Origin: Aphrophora alni
Taxonomy: Eukaryota; Arthropoda; Insecta; Hemiptera; Aphrophoridae
Length of the DNA stretch: 64,000 bases
Direction: 5' to 3'
Assembly (NCBI GenBank): GCA_963513935.1
Contig: OY740768.1
Span: 39,488,368 to 39,552,367 of the forward strand
The notes beneath the pieces were generated by a model. It saw only the letters and a list, made by a program, of their open reading frames with translations, was not told the DNA's origin and searched no databases. Positions 24,901 to 36,870 of the stretch are shown one piece after another. Made by a program: the position numbers and the translations under genes. Numbering within the stretch: the stretch's first letter is position 1; each line of letters starts with the position of its first letter.

Positions 24901-27380
24901 GGAGAGAAACCCATCTTTCTACAATTTTTAAATTTTAACACGTGCTATTTGTGTATTAGGAAAAATCTTGTTTAATCCACATATCTTACGCGGACAAAAA
25001 TGAAACAACATATGTGCATTAATCATAAAAGAATGGTTATTTTAATTTATTTTGTTTTTTCACTAGACTACAATTTATGTTGTATAAAAATTTCAATTTA
25101 ATTTAATGAAATAAAATATGTTATTGTGCAGTTCGTTTCTATTACTATCACTATAGAAACTCCAATGATATAAAAATGTTGTTAAATTATAGGCTAACAC
25201 TACTTTTCAGATTGTAGGTATTTTTATTATTAATAATATTTTACGTTTATGTGTTTGTACTAATATTTCATTAATATGTGTTGAAGTATTAGGATATTAA
25301 TTTATTTTTTATGCGATACAAATGGTGATAGTGTTAGACACATATTATTTTACATTTTTTTCATCCTGAGCTATGTTATTGTTAAGTAATACTGGTCTGC
25401 ATGATTTATCTTGGATTTCCACTGATGATCAAGAAAAAAGTACTAATTCCAAAATTGTATCTCCTGGAGTTAAGATATGCTGCCAGGCCTGGAGCTTCTA
25501 TTGTTCTCTGCCACCTCTATAAATAAGTTCAGACTTATTATTAACTTCCTTAAAACTAGCTTTGCATATATACATAACTCAAATCTACAGAATCGTAAAA
25601 ATATACTGCAAAAAGAAGGAAACATTTCTCACGAGTAATTTAATTTTCATACAGTCCACTATTAAACCAGTTAATAATTGTAATTTGTTCCAAATGAAAT
25701 TCTGTTATAATACACATCTACAAAATAAAATACTAACATATAATTAGCTGCCGTTCCCCCTTTCCAGTTTATTTGATTATTTATAAGTGAAAAAATAGAA
25801 TTAACTTTATTACTGACATGTCCAATGTATTTCTTTCAGGAGAGGTTTGTTTAGAAAGGTTCTACGTTTTGAAATTGTTGGAAATATATAATTTGTAATT
25901 TACTTATATATTTAAATATGGCCTGTATTTGCTTCACTTTAGCACAAAATGTCCTTAATTGAAATCGAGTTTTGAACTGTTGTGGTAGTTAAATTTCCAT
26001 TTTATTTCTCTTTTTGTAAAGCGTACTTGCAAATTGTAACGAAAAATTGAATCATTAAGCTCCTTGTTTTGTTACTTATAACGCCTGAAAAGTCATTCTT
26101 TACTTACGCATTGATAAATAATTTTCTTCCGACCTTAGAAGTAAATTTTAGTTAACATTAATTTATAAAATTTTTATTGGTTTTCGTAAATTTATCTGAA
26201 ATTTAAAATTTCGATTTAGGCCAGACCAATTTTGAATAATTGTAAATAATCTCCAATGAGAAAAGACCATAACACATCCATGTAGAATATTTTATACCAA
26301 TATAGTTTGAACTGTGTTGCACAGCACACGTGAAAGAGAGATATCATGCAGACATCTTCCAAGGGATTCTGTAATCAAAAATAATCAACATCGCTTTTTT
26401 GATCTATAAAGTAGCTGTCTCCACACCACTTACAGTATATTACAGAAATTAATAAACAAATCCAATGTACCAATAGTTTATATTATCACTTCTAGACTTT
26501 AAGTCTGATAATAAATAAAGTAAGTATTGTTCAGCACACTACGTATTTAAAATCCATTTCAAATTTTTGGGTCTATTCTCTTGAAAATAAACGTTGAAAA
26601 AACAACAGAAATAAATAAAACAAACGATATTTAAACATTAAACAAAATGTGAAAATATAACATAATCTAAATTATAATTTCTTTTAAATAAAGAAACTAA
26701 AACATAAAATATTCTCTTACAAAAATATAAAAATACAACTACTGAAACTAAAAAACTATAATTATTTTTAGTCGATTTTAGATTATTAAAAAAACATTAA
26801 ATACACAAACATATCAATACAAATGTTTATAAACATTTTAACATTGAACTTAAAACTCCAAAGCCTATATTTAATTTGAAAAAGACCTGTTTTAAGTTAA
26901 AACGCATTTTAGTGATCTGTAACAGTTTTTTTTTTTAAAAACGTGTAACTTTCAACTTCTCCACAAATAATAATGAAGAATGTACCTGTCAAATTGGAAA
27001 ATAATCTAAAATCATTGGTCATAATCAGTAAAATCAAATTCACACGTTATACAATAAAAGATAGTTAAATGATTGATTGAAAAATATATTTCCTGAAGAT
27101 ATGATAAAAAAAGCAGAGTTCAGATATATATTATGACATACGTAATATAGAGAAAGTTATGTGATAGGTAAAAAATCGAATTCGCGGAAACGTCGGTTTT
27201 GGGACCCCCATTATCCCAAAAAGTAGTTTGGATAATATTGTGTATAACCCTATTTTGGGGAAATACTGGCCAATTCTTTGGTTAGGTCCTTATGGAAACC
27301 AAGTTATTTTATTTCAGAAAAACTTATTCAAAATTTATTATCGTACAATTACTATTTTATTTAAAGTAAAATATAAATGC
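24901..27380. other. unassigned A+T-rich DNA right of the array
   Basis: No further core copy was found right of 24.9 kb. A less A+T-rich stretch at 25,430-25,540 (with CTATAAATAAG) is unassigned. No gene was recognised. Confidence 0.45.
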
Positions 27381-27700
27381 ACAGGGTGATTTTTGAAGAA
27401 ACTCTCAGGACGTGTCCTATTGGTAATAATAAAGAACAAAAATACGTATATACTGTAAATAGGTCAGAAAATGCCTAATGTTTATCGACCCGAAAAGTGA
27501 ATAATATTTGGTCTCTTTAACAATTTGTAAAATTGACGGTTTTCAAGATATTTGTTTACTTTAACGTCTTTAAATATTTTAAACTTTTTTTTTTAAAAGA
27601 AGCTAAATACAGTCTTTGTTTTAGGTACATTTATAAAATGTAACATAAAAATCGTGTTTACCAAATCTGAAATCAATATATGATCTATTTGCATTGATTG
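27381..27700 (-). mobile_element. fragment of TIR element related to 40.1-41.0 kb
   Basis: Begins ACAGGGTGATTTTTGAAGAA at 27,381. Its + strand aligns with the reverse complement of the right part of the 40,111-41,019 element: GAAGAAACT, GGTCAGAAAATGC, TTTAAATATTTTAAA, then TAGGTACA and TAACATAAAAATCGTG in the same order. Conceptual reading of the two copies shares NTIFMLHF/HTIFMLSF followed by VPKTK/VPKSK, but neither has a long frame, so this is common ancestry rather than coding evidence. The far end corresponding to 40,111 was not found. Confidence 0.72.
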
Positions 27701-28231
27701 TCTACTGTATGTTTTATATTCAGTTATTTGTAGTATAACGATGGTATGCGAGTATATTTTTTCATATTCATGATAATTGAAAACTAAATTCAACATTACA
27801 TTTATTAAAAAACACTGCACCCACCTTTGACTTTTTAACCTAATAATGACCTTGATAAGCGAAAAAGAAATGTGTTGGTCGCCACCTCCCCAAAAATGAC
27901 GTTTCAGAAGATACTTTAAACAAACAAAAATACATGTATGATTGATTAATTATTTCTATGGACATAAACGAATTTGGTAAATATCAAGATCAATAACAAA
28001 AATCTGCTGTAATTTAAACTCAATTTCGTGAAATATATTTTTGGTTTTGGAATAAGCAAAGCAAGTTTAGGGATTATTTAAATATTTGGTATGTCGACAT
28101 TCAAGGTTAAATGTAATTTTTTATTCATTTAATTTATTTCTATTTGTAGGATTATCAGAAATACTTTGTTCATTTAAATAATGTATCTTTTATCAGTTTC
28201 GTCAAGAGTAGTTCTGTATTCTATTTAATAG
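27701..28231. other. unassigned A+T-rich DNA
   Basis: May still include diverged TIR-element sequence at its left side. Nothing else was recognised. Confidence 0.4.
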
Positions 28232-28300
28232 TTACAGCTCTTTTAACTTCACACAAGCATCATCAGGGGTAGTTCACGCAAGACAGAAAACAAGTTAACT
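28195..28300 (-). mobile_element. retroelement-end relic with CTGATGA...GAA motif
   Basis: On the minus strand, CTGATGA (28,260-28,266) is followed by GCTT-GTGTG-AAGT, a short hairpin-like stretch, and a purine-rich GTTAAAAG where GCGAAACG would be expected, then AGAGCTGTAAC. The order CTGATGA, short stem, GAAAC is that of hammerhead ribozymes and of the ends of Penelope-like and related elements. The key GAAA is mutated here, so this is a relic at most. Assignment to a family is inference. Confidence 0.35.
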
Positions 28301-30260
28301 TTTTCCTACATACACTATTAGTACATTGACTAGTACATACATTATACATTTAATATAGCCAACTAATTCATTATGTCTATTATCATAGTTGCTCCAGGTT
28401 GTGGCCACATAAAGTTAACGGTTGCTCGGCTATTTGACGGTTCCAGTTAACTTTTAACCGACAACTAACTGACATTTTTGTTCACGATTAGTTTTTACGA
28501 TAAGTTTGATTTTATTTGATTTTAGTAGATAGTGCAAATTTTTAAAAAGAAAAATATATTTGTCGTTGAAATTGATATATTTATAGGGAATCTGAGTAAT
28601 CTACAACTATCCATTTAAAACGTTAGTTTCGCAATATTGTAAACGTTTTCATAACATTTTATTACATTTACACTTATAACAAAATATGAGCCATCTCAGA
28701 TTTTTATAAAAGTAACTAATCTCCAATATTCTATTTAAACAGTAGAACATTTTTTTAATAATAAACACTTGCCGAAACAACGAAATACTTTGATAAGTCA
28801 AGAGAAAGCCACACACGTTAGCTTGGAATGTCTGCACGCGTCTTCTTGCGGGTAAAGTAAACACTTGAGCTCTGAAGACACTTATTTAACAACGACTCCT
28901 TTGATCTTAGACAGTTCATGGAAATATCCGCTTTAATATAATATGCACGAATCCTCTTTAGCACCTCTCCGAAAATTCAAGGCCTCTAAATAGCGTTCCT
29001 TATGAAAATATCGCTTTCAGAGTGAAGGATATGCTACTACAGACGACTTATAGGTTTTTATTTGTTTTTTTTTTAAAGAGATTTATAAATGTGGTTTTTT
29101 GTTTTAAATTAAGAGGGGAATTGTGAAAGAGTGACATAATAAAAATATATTGTAACAATATTTATGTTTATTACGCTACACAAATGTTATATTTGACAGT
29201 ATACACAATTATTGACAGTAAAGTCAAAGAATTATTCTTAATTTTTTTTCCTTGTGAGGCTCATGGATTTAACCATGAAAAGTAAATTTTACGATTAGTT
29301 GGCAACAATTTTACTTATTCAAAAGATTAAAATATAAAGTTCATGACTCAATAAATTCTCATTAAATGAGTCATAAATAAACTTACTCAAGAATTAAAAT
29401 ATAAATATTTATTGACAGATTACAAAATAGACATCTACAATCTTATTAAGATAATTGTGAAAATCAATAATTATTTGTGAAACAATATTCCTTTTTCTAA
29501 AAAATTTATAATTACATAATTAAAGAAAATACCCCTTTTTAGTTTTAAAGTAATGATGTATTGTTCCACATCATTTTAGTTTACATTCTTTGTGATGTTT
29601 AGTTCTGAGACTGGAAGTTTCCCTAATCATTTAGTGTTAGTTACATCGGCATCTCAGGTCCAGCTTTAGTCCTGGGTTTCTGTCTTAGTTTACTAATTTT
29701 AGTTTTCAACAGGTAACCAATCTTTTATCATTTTATAGGTTTATCCCTTAATAACAGAGGTAGGTTCGTACTCTCGAAACGTCGTGAGAGAAGTTTCTAC
29801 AAAAAAAAAAGATGGGAACTGTCCGATTAAACTATAACAGTAAGATTGGTTCTCTAACACACGGATCCACAAAATCAAAAATATTGTTTATAGCCAACTA
29901 AGTCTCAAAAGAGAAGGTTTTGTGTTCCTTGAAAGTTGCTGCTTCTGTTATAATTATAGAGAATCAGTTGATGTAAAAGGGTAATCTATTGTGTACTCAG
30001 TACGTTTTAAAAATTAAAATTATTATTTTATTGCTTTATTCAATTGAGAATAAACTTGCTTTACTTATACCAATAAATGGTGACTAACACTTAATCGAAT
30101 TGAATTGAAAAAAAAGGTTGTATATGTTTCTTTTCGTGTTTTAAAAATTAGTCCCGAACGATAAATTTCTTTCAATTCCAAATAGTTTGGACATACTGGT
30201 TCATAAAAATATACTTTACATTTGACCAACGTATGGACTAACAGCACAAATAATATTCGT
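28301..30260. other. unassigned A+T-rich DNA
   Basis: No gene was recognised. 29,744-29,795 (ACTCTCGAAACGTCGTGAGAG) is weakly related to 23,530-23,585 (ACTCTCAACACGTAGTG) and may be another small dispersed relic. Confidence 0.4.
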
Positions 30261-30265
30261 TGACT

Positions 30266-30425
30266 TATCGGCTGATCCCGGCAGCACAGACTTCCATGTT
30301 TGTTGCCTGAAGGCTGATCCCTCCAAGACGAACTTTCAAAACCTACAAGTGGTCTGCCAGCTAATCCCAACCCATTCTACATCATTCGTTGTCTGATCCC
30401 CTCAGGACAAACTTCTTTCTAACTC
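30266..30425. repeat. degenerate minisatellite, about 40-bp units
   Basis: GGCTGATCCC at 30,268 and 30,310, AGCTAATCCC at 30,357 and GTCTGATCCC at 30,389 mark four imperfect units of about 42, 47 and 32 bp, in each of which a Y-rich segment with CAAACTT or CAGACTT-like sequence follows. It is less A+T-rich than its surroundings. The 101-codon minus-strand frame that ends here is not recognisable as a protein family. Confidence 0.5.
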
Positions 30426-31240
30426 CTACCAAGTCATTTCCTACTGAATACGCATATTGTCGTAGCTCTTGATACCTAAACGATGGCACCTTTATCCTTA
30501 CTCTGAACCCTAAACAGCTCCGATTACCAATAAGTCAATAAAATTGAAATTTTGGGTAAAGGCGATTACGTTTTGTTTGTGACTTTATAATGTAAAAATT
30601 AGGAAAAAAATTGGACTTTTAAGCTTTATTCTTATGGTAACTACCAACAATTTTAGAGTTAATTTTCGAAATAAGAAGTAATGGATAGAGGGGAATACTA
30701 AATACAGAAAATTTAGACTTTAAAATAATTTCTTAATCAAATTAACAAAAATGGATATTTTAAAATTTTAATCGCAAATTTAAGAGAAGAATTTTAGAAG
30801 TATAGACAAAAAATACATTGGTATATATATTTTTTGTATCTAAACCAAAATAACATAAATTGTTTATACAAATTATATTTGCTATTATTCACAACTATAC
30901 TTAAATTGGCAATCAAAGTTTTATAATCGGATTAACACATTGTTTAAAACGTATGAATAGATCAACACTACCTCACCACATCATATCATGTCTTTTTCTA
31001 CTTCTTTTATTACATATTTTAATCAAGTATTTTTCTTCTCAGCTGTTTATTTATGCAGGTTATTACAGTATGTCGAGTGGATACCCCCTAGTGAGTTGTG
31101 TTCTGACACGCCTTGCAACGCGTTATATTAGTTTTGTGAACATCTTTATCGGAAGAGTGTTTAGTGTCAGAATCACTCCTGTGGAGAAAGAACAAAAACT
31201 TGTTTTAACTTGATCAATCTTGAGCTTACATCTTCAGACA
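30426..31240. other. unassigned DNA with an unrecognised 86-codon frame
   Basis: The + strand frame at 30,953-31,213 begins with a hydrophobic stretch (residues 8-35, rich in Leu and Ile) that would resemble a membrane segment, but it has no homologous features that I recognise, ends beside a retroelement relic, and is probably chance or part of that element. Confidence 0.35.
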
Positions 31241-31249
31241 AAGTTTGTG

Positions 31250-31300
31250 CCACATTTCAACAACGTTTATCATCAGCAGTTTGCGACGTCGAAACAAGTT
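31250..31300 (-). mobile_element. second minus-strand CTGATGA...GAAA relic
   Basis: On the minus strand CTGATGA (31,270-31,276) is followed by an AAC/GTT stem and by GAAA (31,255-31,258), then TGTGGCACAAACTTTGTC, which itself can fold (ACAAA/TTTGT). The order matches a hammerhead-type core with a very short second stem, although the base after GAAA is T rather than C, as CpG decay would produce. Family assignment is inference; the flanking helices have not been shown to pair fully. Confidence 0.35.
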
Positions 31301-34300
31301 AACAAGTCGGTATTTTACTCAGCTTTTCAAAAACACTTGACATTATCGAGTTAAGTTTTAGTTGAGAGGAAGTTTAACTTAGATGAATTTTACAGTAGTG
31401 TGAAATTGTGTTTATCTAGAAACAGCTTCCTTATTTATAAGTTTGTGGATTTATGATGGTACAGACGATAGTAAAGTGCTTTTACCATTATTCATTTTAC
31501 ATAAATATTTCAAGGAGTCGTTTATTTACTAGTTATTAAATTGGGTTAAGAAATTAAAAATTAGTTGTACGATTAAATAGCAATAGAATAGTTTTCTTAT
31601 ACATTTAAAAATTATTGTTACAATTAATATTACAATTATTTGTCACAAAAAATTTTCTCGATAAGTATGTTTCACTTAACTCATTATTCCTAAGTACTAA
31701 TATTCATTTGTAGACTCAACTGGAAAGAAAAAAGAACATCTTTTTATTTTATTTAAATAATGAATAACACATTTCAAATATATTTTCTGTCCGACTATCT
31801 ACTTTGGAATGTTTGTCACAACTATTCTAAGAACGAATAGTGCAAATGAATAAAATGTTAATTTTTATACTAAATGAGACTCCCACTAAATTATTACAGT
31901 TCGTACCTAATAATATAAGGGATGGAAGGGCATAATTTGGGGTGGGTTAGGCATTACAAGTGAGTATGTATAAATGGATATGAGCATAATGAGTATGGTA
32001 ATACCGAAGTAACTTATGTATATCTACATCTTTGTTCATATATTTCTGGATTAGTTTTATCTCTTTCATGCCTTCCAATATGTCGCTCTTGGCCAAATTT
32101 TGTTCTCTTCCACACATACCTCTATTAAAGAATTCCAGATATAAGTAACCTCTATTGTACGATTTTTTTTCAAGGTAATGATGACTGCAAAGCTTCACAT
32201 TTTTATACAAAAACAAACTAATATTTCAAAATGTGAATATTTTAAGGCTATTGCTAGTTACGTGCAGTGTGTAATATTTAGTATTAGTATAAAATAATTG
32301 TATACGGTTGGCTTAGACGTATTTTGTGTACAGTATTTGTAAGTTTTGATATTTTTTTTTTATCTTTGCAAAACTCGTATTACTAGTCTTGGAGCATCTA
32401 TTGAATTTGACATCGGTATGACCATCTACAGTGGGCAAAATATTCAAAAACGTAAAACAGCTTTCTTAAATTGTTTTATTAAACGGGTTTGATGGAACGC
32501 ATACAATAAATCAACGACTTAAATAGCTTTGTGTTGATCACACGAACTATTTTTAATTTAGCCTACGCATAACAAAATAAAATAATTTCCAACTATAAAT
32601 AACTGAAGATCTAGGATTTTCAAAAATATATAAGTATATATATTATACAATTTAAAAAAAAAAATTATGAATATTTCATTTTATTATAAAATAGTTCATG
32701 ACATCTGAAATCGTTAAGAAGCAGATACCTGGTACACACATTGAGATTTTCCTTGAGGCCGGGCGCCTTGAGGCATGCCTTCGGATTTTCCGTTGCGTGT
32801 GGAGCAGCCTTAAGAGAAGAATTGCCTTGGCATACTTTATAGTGAGGCCTAGAACATGTTGGCGACCCTCTTTCGTTTAGGGAAATATCGGTAAAAACAA
32901 GAAAATCTTACATTTGGTTCGATATCTCAAAATTGAGTGTTCCACATTCGTTCATTTGTTTTTCAAATTTCATGAGTAATACTGATAAGTAGTGTGGTCT
33001 ACCAAATTGCAAGTAAAAAAACGTTTGTAGCCTAGTACGGAAAGTCTTGTAAGTACGGAAAAAGTATGCGGCCTAATATCGTGCTATTGTTCATTATACT
33101 TTTTTATAATTTGTTGTGGTATACAGGTGTTTAACTAGTAGACTGTCATTTAAGAAAAGTATAGTTCGTGGGAAATGACTAAATTATACATTTTCTTTCA
33201 CAGATGGACAGCTTTTAGCTCATAATATTTAGACCATAAAAGTGATAGCTTTCATAAATTTGGACTTCTGTGACATATAAACCAGAAGGACATTATCACT
33301 TACAGTTTTATGTTCTTATGATCACACCATTTTCAAAACTCTTAATTCTCTTTTTTCGTATCTTAATCTAGATTTTATAGTAGTAATTCAGATAATGAGG
33401 TTATAAGTAAAATGTCTCAGAAACGTCTATTTAACATCTGCGTCATCGAACATGCAGCTTACTACGTAGTAAATTAATGAAAACACATCGAACACAACAA
33501 AATATAACGCTATAGTTTAATAATGTAATTTCATTTTTAAAGTTAAGAGTTGATTTAATAAACAGTGTTGTTATTGTTTGAAATTAGCTGGAGCTCAAAA
33601 AAGATTTTTCCCACCATCTATTGTTATCAAACGACGGGTCGCCTCATTCTAACGCACGCGTAATTACACACAGGCGCGCAGAATATTAGAATGGCAAGGT
33701 AGCTTCCGTGGGCCATGCGCATGAGTTTCATATTTGAACAACTTTCATTTATTTAATTTGATATTTTAAAATAAAATCTGTAATATATTTTTATTTCACA
33801 TTTCATTAAAATACAAATAAGATAAAAAAGAAAGTATAATTTACTTTAATTAGAGTCCAAAATCAACAATGTTTGCTACAAAATGAATGACACAGTCATG
33901 AATATAATAAGTGTGAATAAACACAAGATATTGGTGAAACAAAAGAGCACAATATAATAAAAACAATAGTATAAAACATAATTTGTACTTTATTATTTGC
34001 ATTTTAAGTTTTGCATTAAAAATTGTAATTTTAACATTTGCTGATCTAATCAACAGCAAAAAAAAACCCCTACTAATATTGAAAATGTACCACATATTTT
34101 CAAAAATGAACATAGATATATTTATATTTATAAACATTGTGATAATGTATTCATTAACTAATCATTTAGTACCATTTAAATATTGTAAATAAAAAAAAAT
34201 GTGATTTTGGGGTATAATTCAGTAAATTGTCTTTTGTTTGGTCTCATTTGTCTTGTAATTACGTTTGGAATAAAAATATATTATAGATGTTATTTCCAAA

Positions 34301-34339
34301 TAGCAAATAAATGTAATTAAAGTTTTATACATGTGAACC

Positions 34340-34342
<3 letters not shown>
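31301..34342. other. unassigned A+T-rich DNA
   Basis: No gene was recognised. Two patches are clearly less A+T-rich: 32,698-32,880 (a 60-codon frame with no family signature) and 33,630-33,735 (contains CGCACGCG and GGCGCGCAG, and a CATTCTAA/TTAGAATG inverted pair). Both may be remnants of elements. Confidence 0.4.

Positions 34343-34395
<53 letters not shown>
34343..34395. repeat. (TA)n microsatellite
   Basis: About 26 uninterrupted TA units. Confidence 0.97.
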
Positions 34396-34397
<2 letters not shown>

Positions 34398-34730
34398 CCT
34401 CTGCGCTTGTTTGAGTGAAGCTACCCTTCGTTTAGCTGCATTATAGTTTGATATTATTATAGGACGGGAATATTTATTCACGTAATATGCCCTTAAAACA
34501 GACGTTATGCTGTACTAAAAACACAAATTTAAATCAGCTGTTTATAGTGAAGTAATAAAGAATAAATATTTCAAAAAAATAATTGCTGCAGAAATTAGAT
34601 ACGATGGGGACAATTATATATATAGTTAAACGACTTTAAGCTTATTATCTAATGAAAACAGGGAAGTAGTAACACACAAACAAACGTAACGCCATCTAAC
34701 GAAATGGAACCTATGTAATCTGTGACAATA
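34396..34730. other. possible SINE body or plain A+T-rich DNA
   Basis: Lies downstream of the tRNA-like head on the minus strand and may include its body, but no tail, terminal repeat or second copy was found to define it. Confidence 0.3.
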
Positions 34731-34792
34731 CATTAGTTTGAACTACGAGGACATAAGCGTCGGCTCTCCAAACTGAGCTACACCGCTCCCCT
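34731..34792 (-). mobile_element. tRNA-derived SINE head (pol III A and B boxes)
   Basis: Minus strand reads GGGGAGCGGTGTAGCTCAG and then TTTGGAGAGCCGACGC. TAGCTCAGTTTGG is a good pol III A box. A B-box-like AGTTCAAACTA follows 36 nt downstream of the A-box start (about 44 in a full tRNA), with several departures from GGTTCGANTCC. The acceptor stem cannot be closed, so it is not a functional tRNA. A SINE head or a tRNA pseudogene fits; a second copy in the genome would decide. Confidence 0.5.
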
Positions 34793-35084
34793 CTTTCTAT
34801 ATAACAAATTTTTCAGTATCAGATAAACATGATGATTATAAAAAACCACACAGTAGTTTTTTAGCTGATCATTTTCCGATGATCACAAAAAAGATTATTA
34901 GGATTGTGTTAAGGAAATGGATTAAAAAAGATATAGAATGCAATTAAGTGATCGGTTTGTTTTTCAATTTTAATCAAACCATCACAATATTTGCCCAGGT
35001 TGTATAAATTTTTTGTTTTAGATATAAATTTAAATTTAAAATCTATTTTTCACATATTTTGAACATTATATAGTAGAATAGTAC

Positions 35085-36870
35085 AATAAATTTATTGCAA
35101 CAACAACAATTTTTACAACAAATACAATACAAAATTAATTATGTTGTAAAAACAGCCCCAACAGGTTAAATCCCAATTATTGGGGTGCCATATATAACAA
35201 AATACCTAAGTCTGCCTAAACTATAGTGAAAGTAAGAGTAAAAGTACAACAACCAAATACACAATTACAAATATACTAATTTAAAACCATATATACTAAA
35301 AAAATAAGTAAAAACATAAAAACTAACATTTTACAATTAATTGTTGATTTCCACCAAAACTTGCAAATTTAAAACCAAAGTTGGTTTATTACAGCCAAAA
35401 TTTCCAAACGAAACCTCGACAAACCCCAGGAAACATCCACCCTATGAGCGACTACATTATACAGAGCAATTTTCGAGTTCAGCGGCGACGACGCATGAGC
35501 ATTGGTTCTAACGCGCTCCTGGTAGAGTGGTCGTCTGATTCTTATCCCGCAAGGTGGAACATACCAGCATACTTGTCTCAGGTTCTCAGGATCCTCAATC
35601 ACGCCACACATAACTCCTCCCAAGAAACACAACTTCAACAGATTTCTCCTAACTGTCAAAGAATTGACTTCAAATACCCTCAAAAATTCCCTATACCTTA
35701 TCACACAAATTTTTGGATTATTAAATCCCAATTTTTTATAGAACAACACACGCAAAAATCGTGTCTGAACCTTCTCTATCATATTAATATAATATTTTGC
35801 TGATGGGGACCAAACAATACTAGCAAATTCCAACCCTGATCTAACTAGACTATTAAATAAAACTATAAGTACGATAATATCCTTAAAATCTCTTCCCAAC
35901 CGACAAATAAAACCTAAGGTGGAGTAAGCTCTCTTTACTATATTAACAATATGAGAACTAAAAGATAAATCTTGTGACATAAGAACCCCAAATCCTTGAA
36001 CTTATCAACCCTATTCAACGACTGCAAATCAATGTTATAATTATGAATTAAAGGCTGTAATACTCTATAATATGACATGACGCAACATTATTTAATATTC
36101 AGTTGAAGTTTATTATTTTCGCACCAAACAAATGATCTATCTAAACTTTCCTGCAATATTTCACAATCATAACGAGTTTTAATATTAAAAAAAAAAAATT
36201 CAAACATAATAAGATCATTGGAAAACCCATAGAAATTCAGCTTCTTAAGCAATGTGACGTGATTTACTTTATCAAATGCTTTCGAAAAGTCAGTGTATAT
36301 CACATCCACTTGCCCCCTATTATCCAGTACCCTAGATGCAAAATTTACAAAATTTTAGAGATTAGTATTAATGGATCTAGCAGGAACAAAACCATGTTGA
36401 GCCCAAGACAAATACGGTTTCATATGAGATAGCACAAACAAATGCATAACGATTTCAAACACCTTAGCTGGAGTTGAAAGTATAGCTACAAGTCTATAGT
36501 TGGCTATATCCAATTTGTTAACACATTTATGAAGAGGAGTAATTCTGAAATTCCAATCACTCGGAAAAATGTGTGTGGAAAGGCTCAAATTAAAAATAAA
36601 ACAAAGAGGTTTAAGTAGGAATTCTGAACAAGCCTTAACAATATAAACTGGGAAAAGGTCAAAACCAAACGAACTTTTTTAAAGGTAATCTTTTAACTGC
36701 CGTCTCTACCTGATCAATTGTTATATTCGAAATAATTAAAGGTTGCACTCCTGTCATAACGGGCGATGAAAAAATCTATATATAAATAAAACTAGTTTCT
36801 GCTGAATAGTTAACACTTCAGGACCTGACAAATTTACCTCCTTAAAAATCCCATCAAAACTTCATTTCAA
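35085..36870 (-). pseudogene. decayed LINE, ORF2 with deleted RT catalytic centre, and 3' UTR
   Basis: Minus-strand non-LTR retrotransposon of Jockey/CR1-like type. From its 5' side: TIDQVETAVKRLPLKKF (36,730-36,670), a frame change, VYIVKACSEFLLKPLCFIF and FPSDWNFRITPLHK, NYRLVAILSTPAKVFEIV and QHGFVPARS (36,588-36,355), then TDFSKAFDKVNH (palm motif A, about 36,300-36,265). The RT middle, with motif B (PQG) and motif C (xxDD), is missing: after GFSNDLI a short stretch encoded by a poly(A) run leads directly into SFVWCENNKLQLNIK. A stop follows, then RVDKFKDLG, a frameshift near 35,985, and a 203-codon frame (35,980-35,369) with LGFICRLGRDFK and LVRSGLEFASIVWSP, the usual LINE C-terminal half. 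Downstream, 35,368-35,085 looks like its 3' UTR, ending in an AATAAA on the minus strand. The enzyme cannot be active. Confidence 0.93.

Noticed and set aside
35381..35803. 140-codon + strand frame
   Set aside because: It is antisense to the clearly recognisable LINE C-terminal frame on the minus strand.
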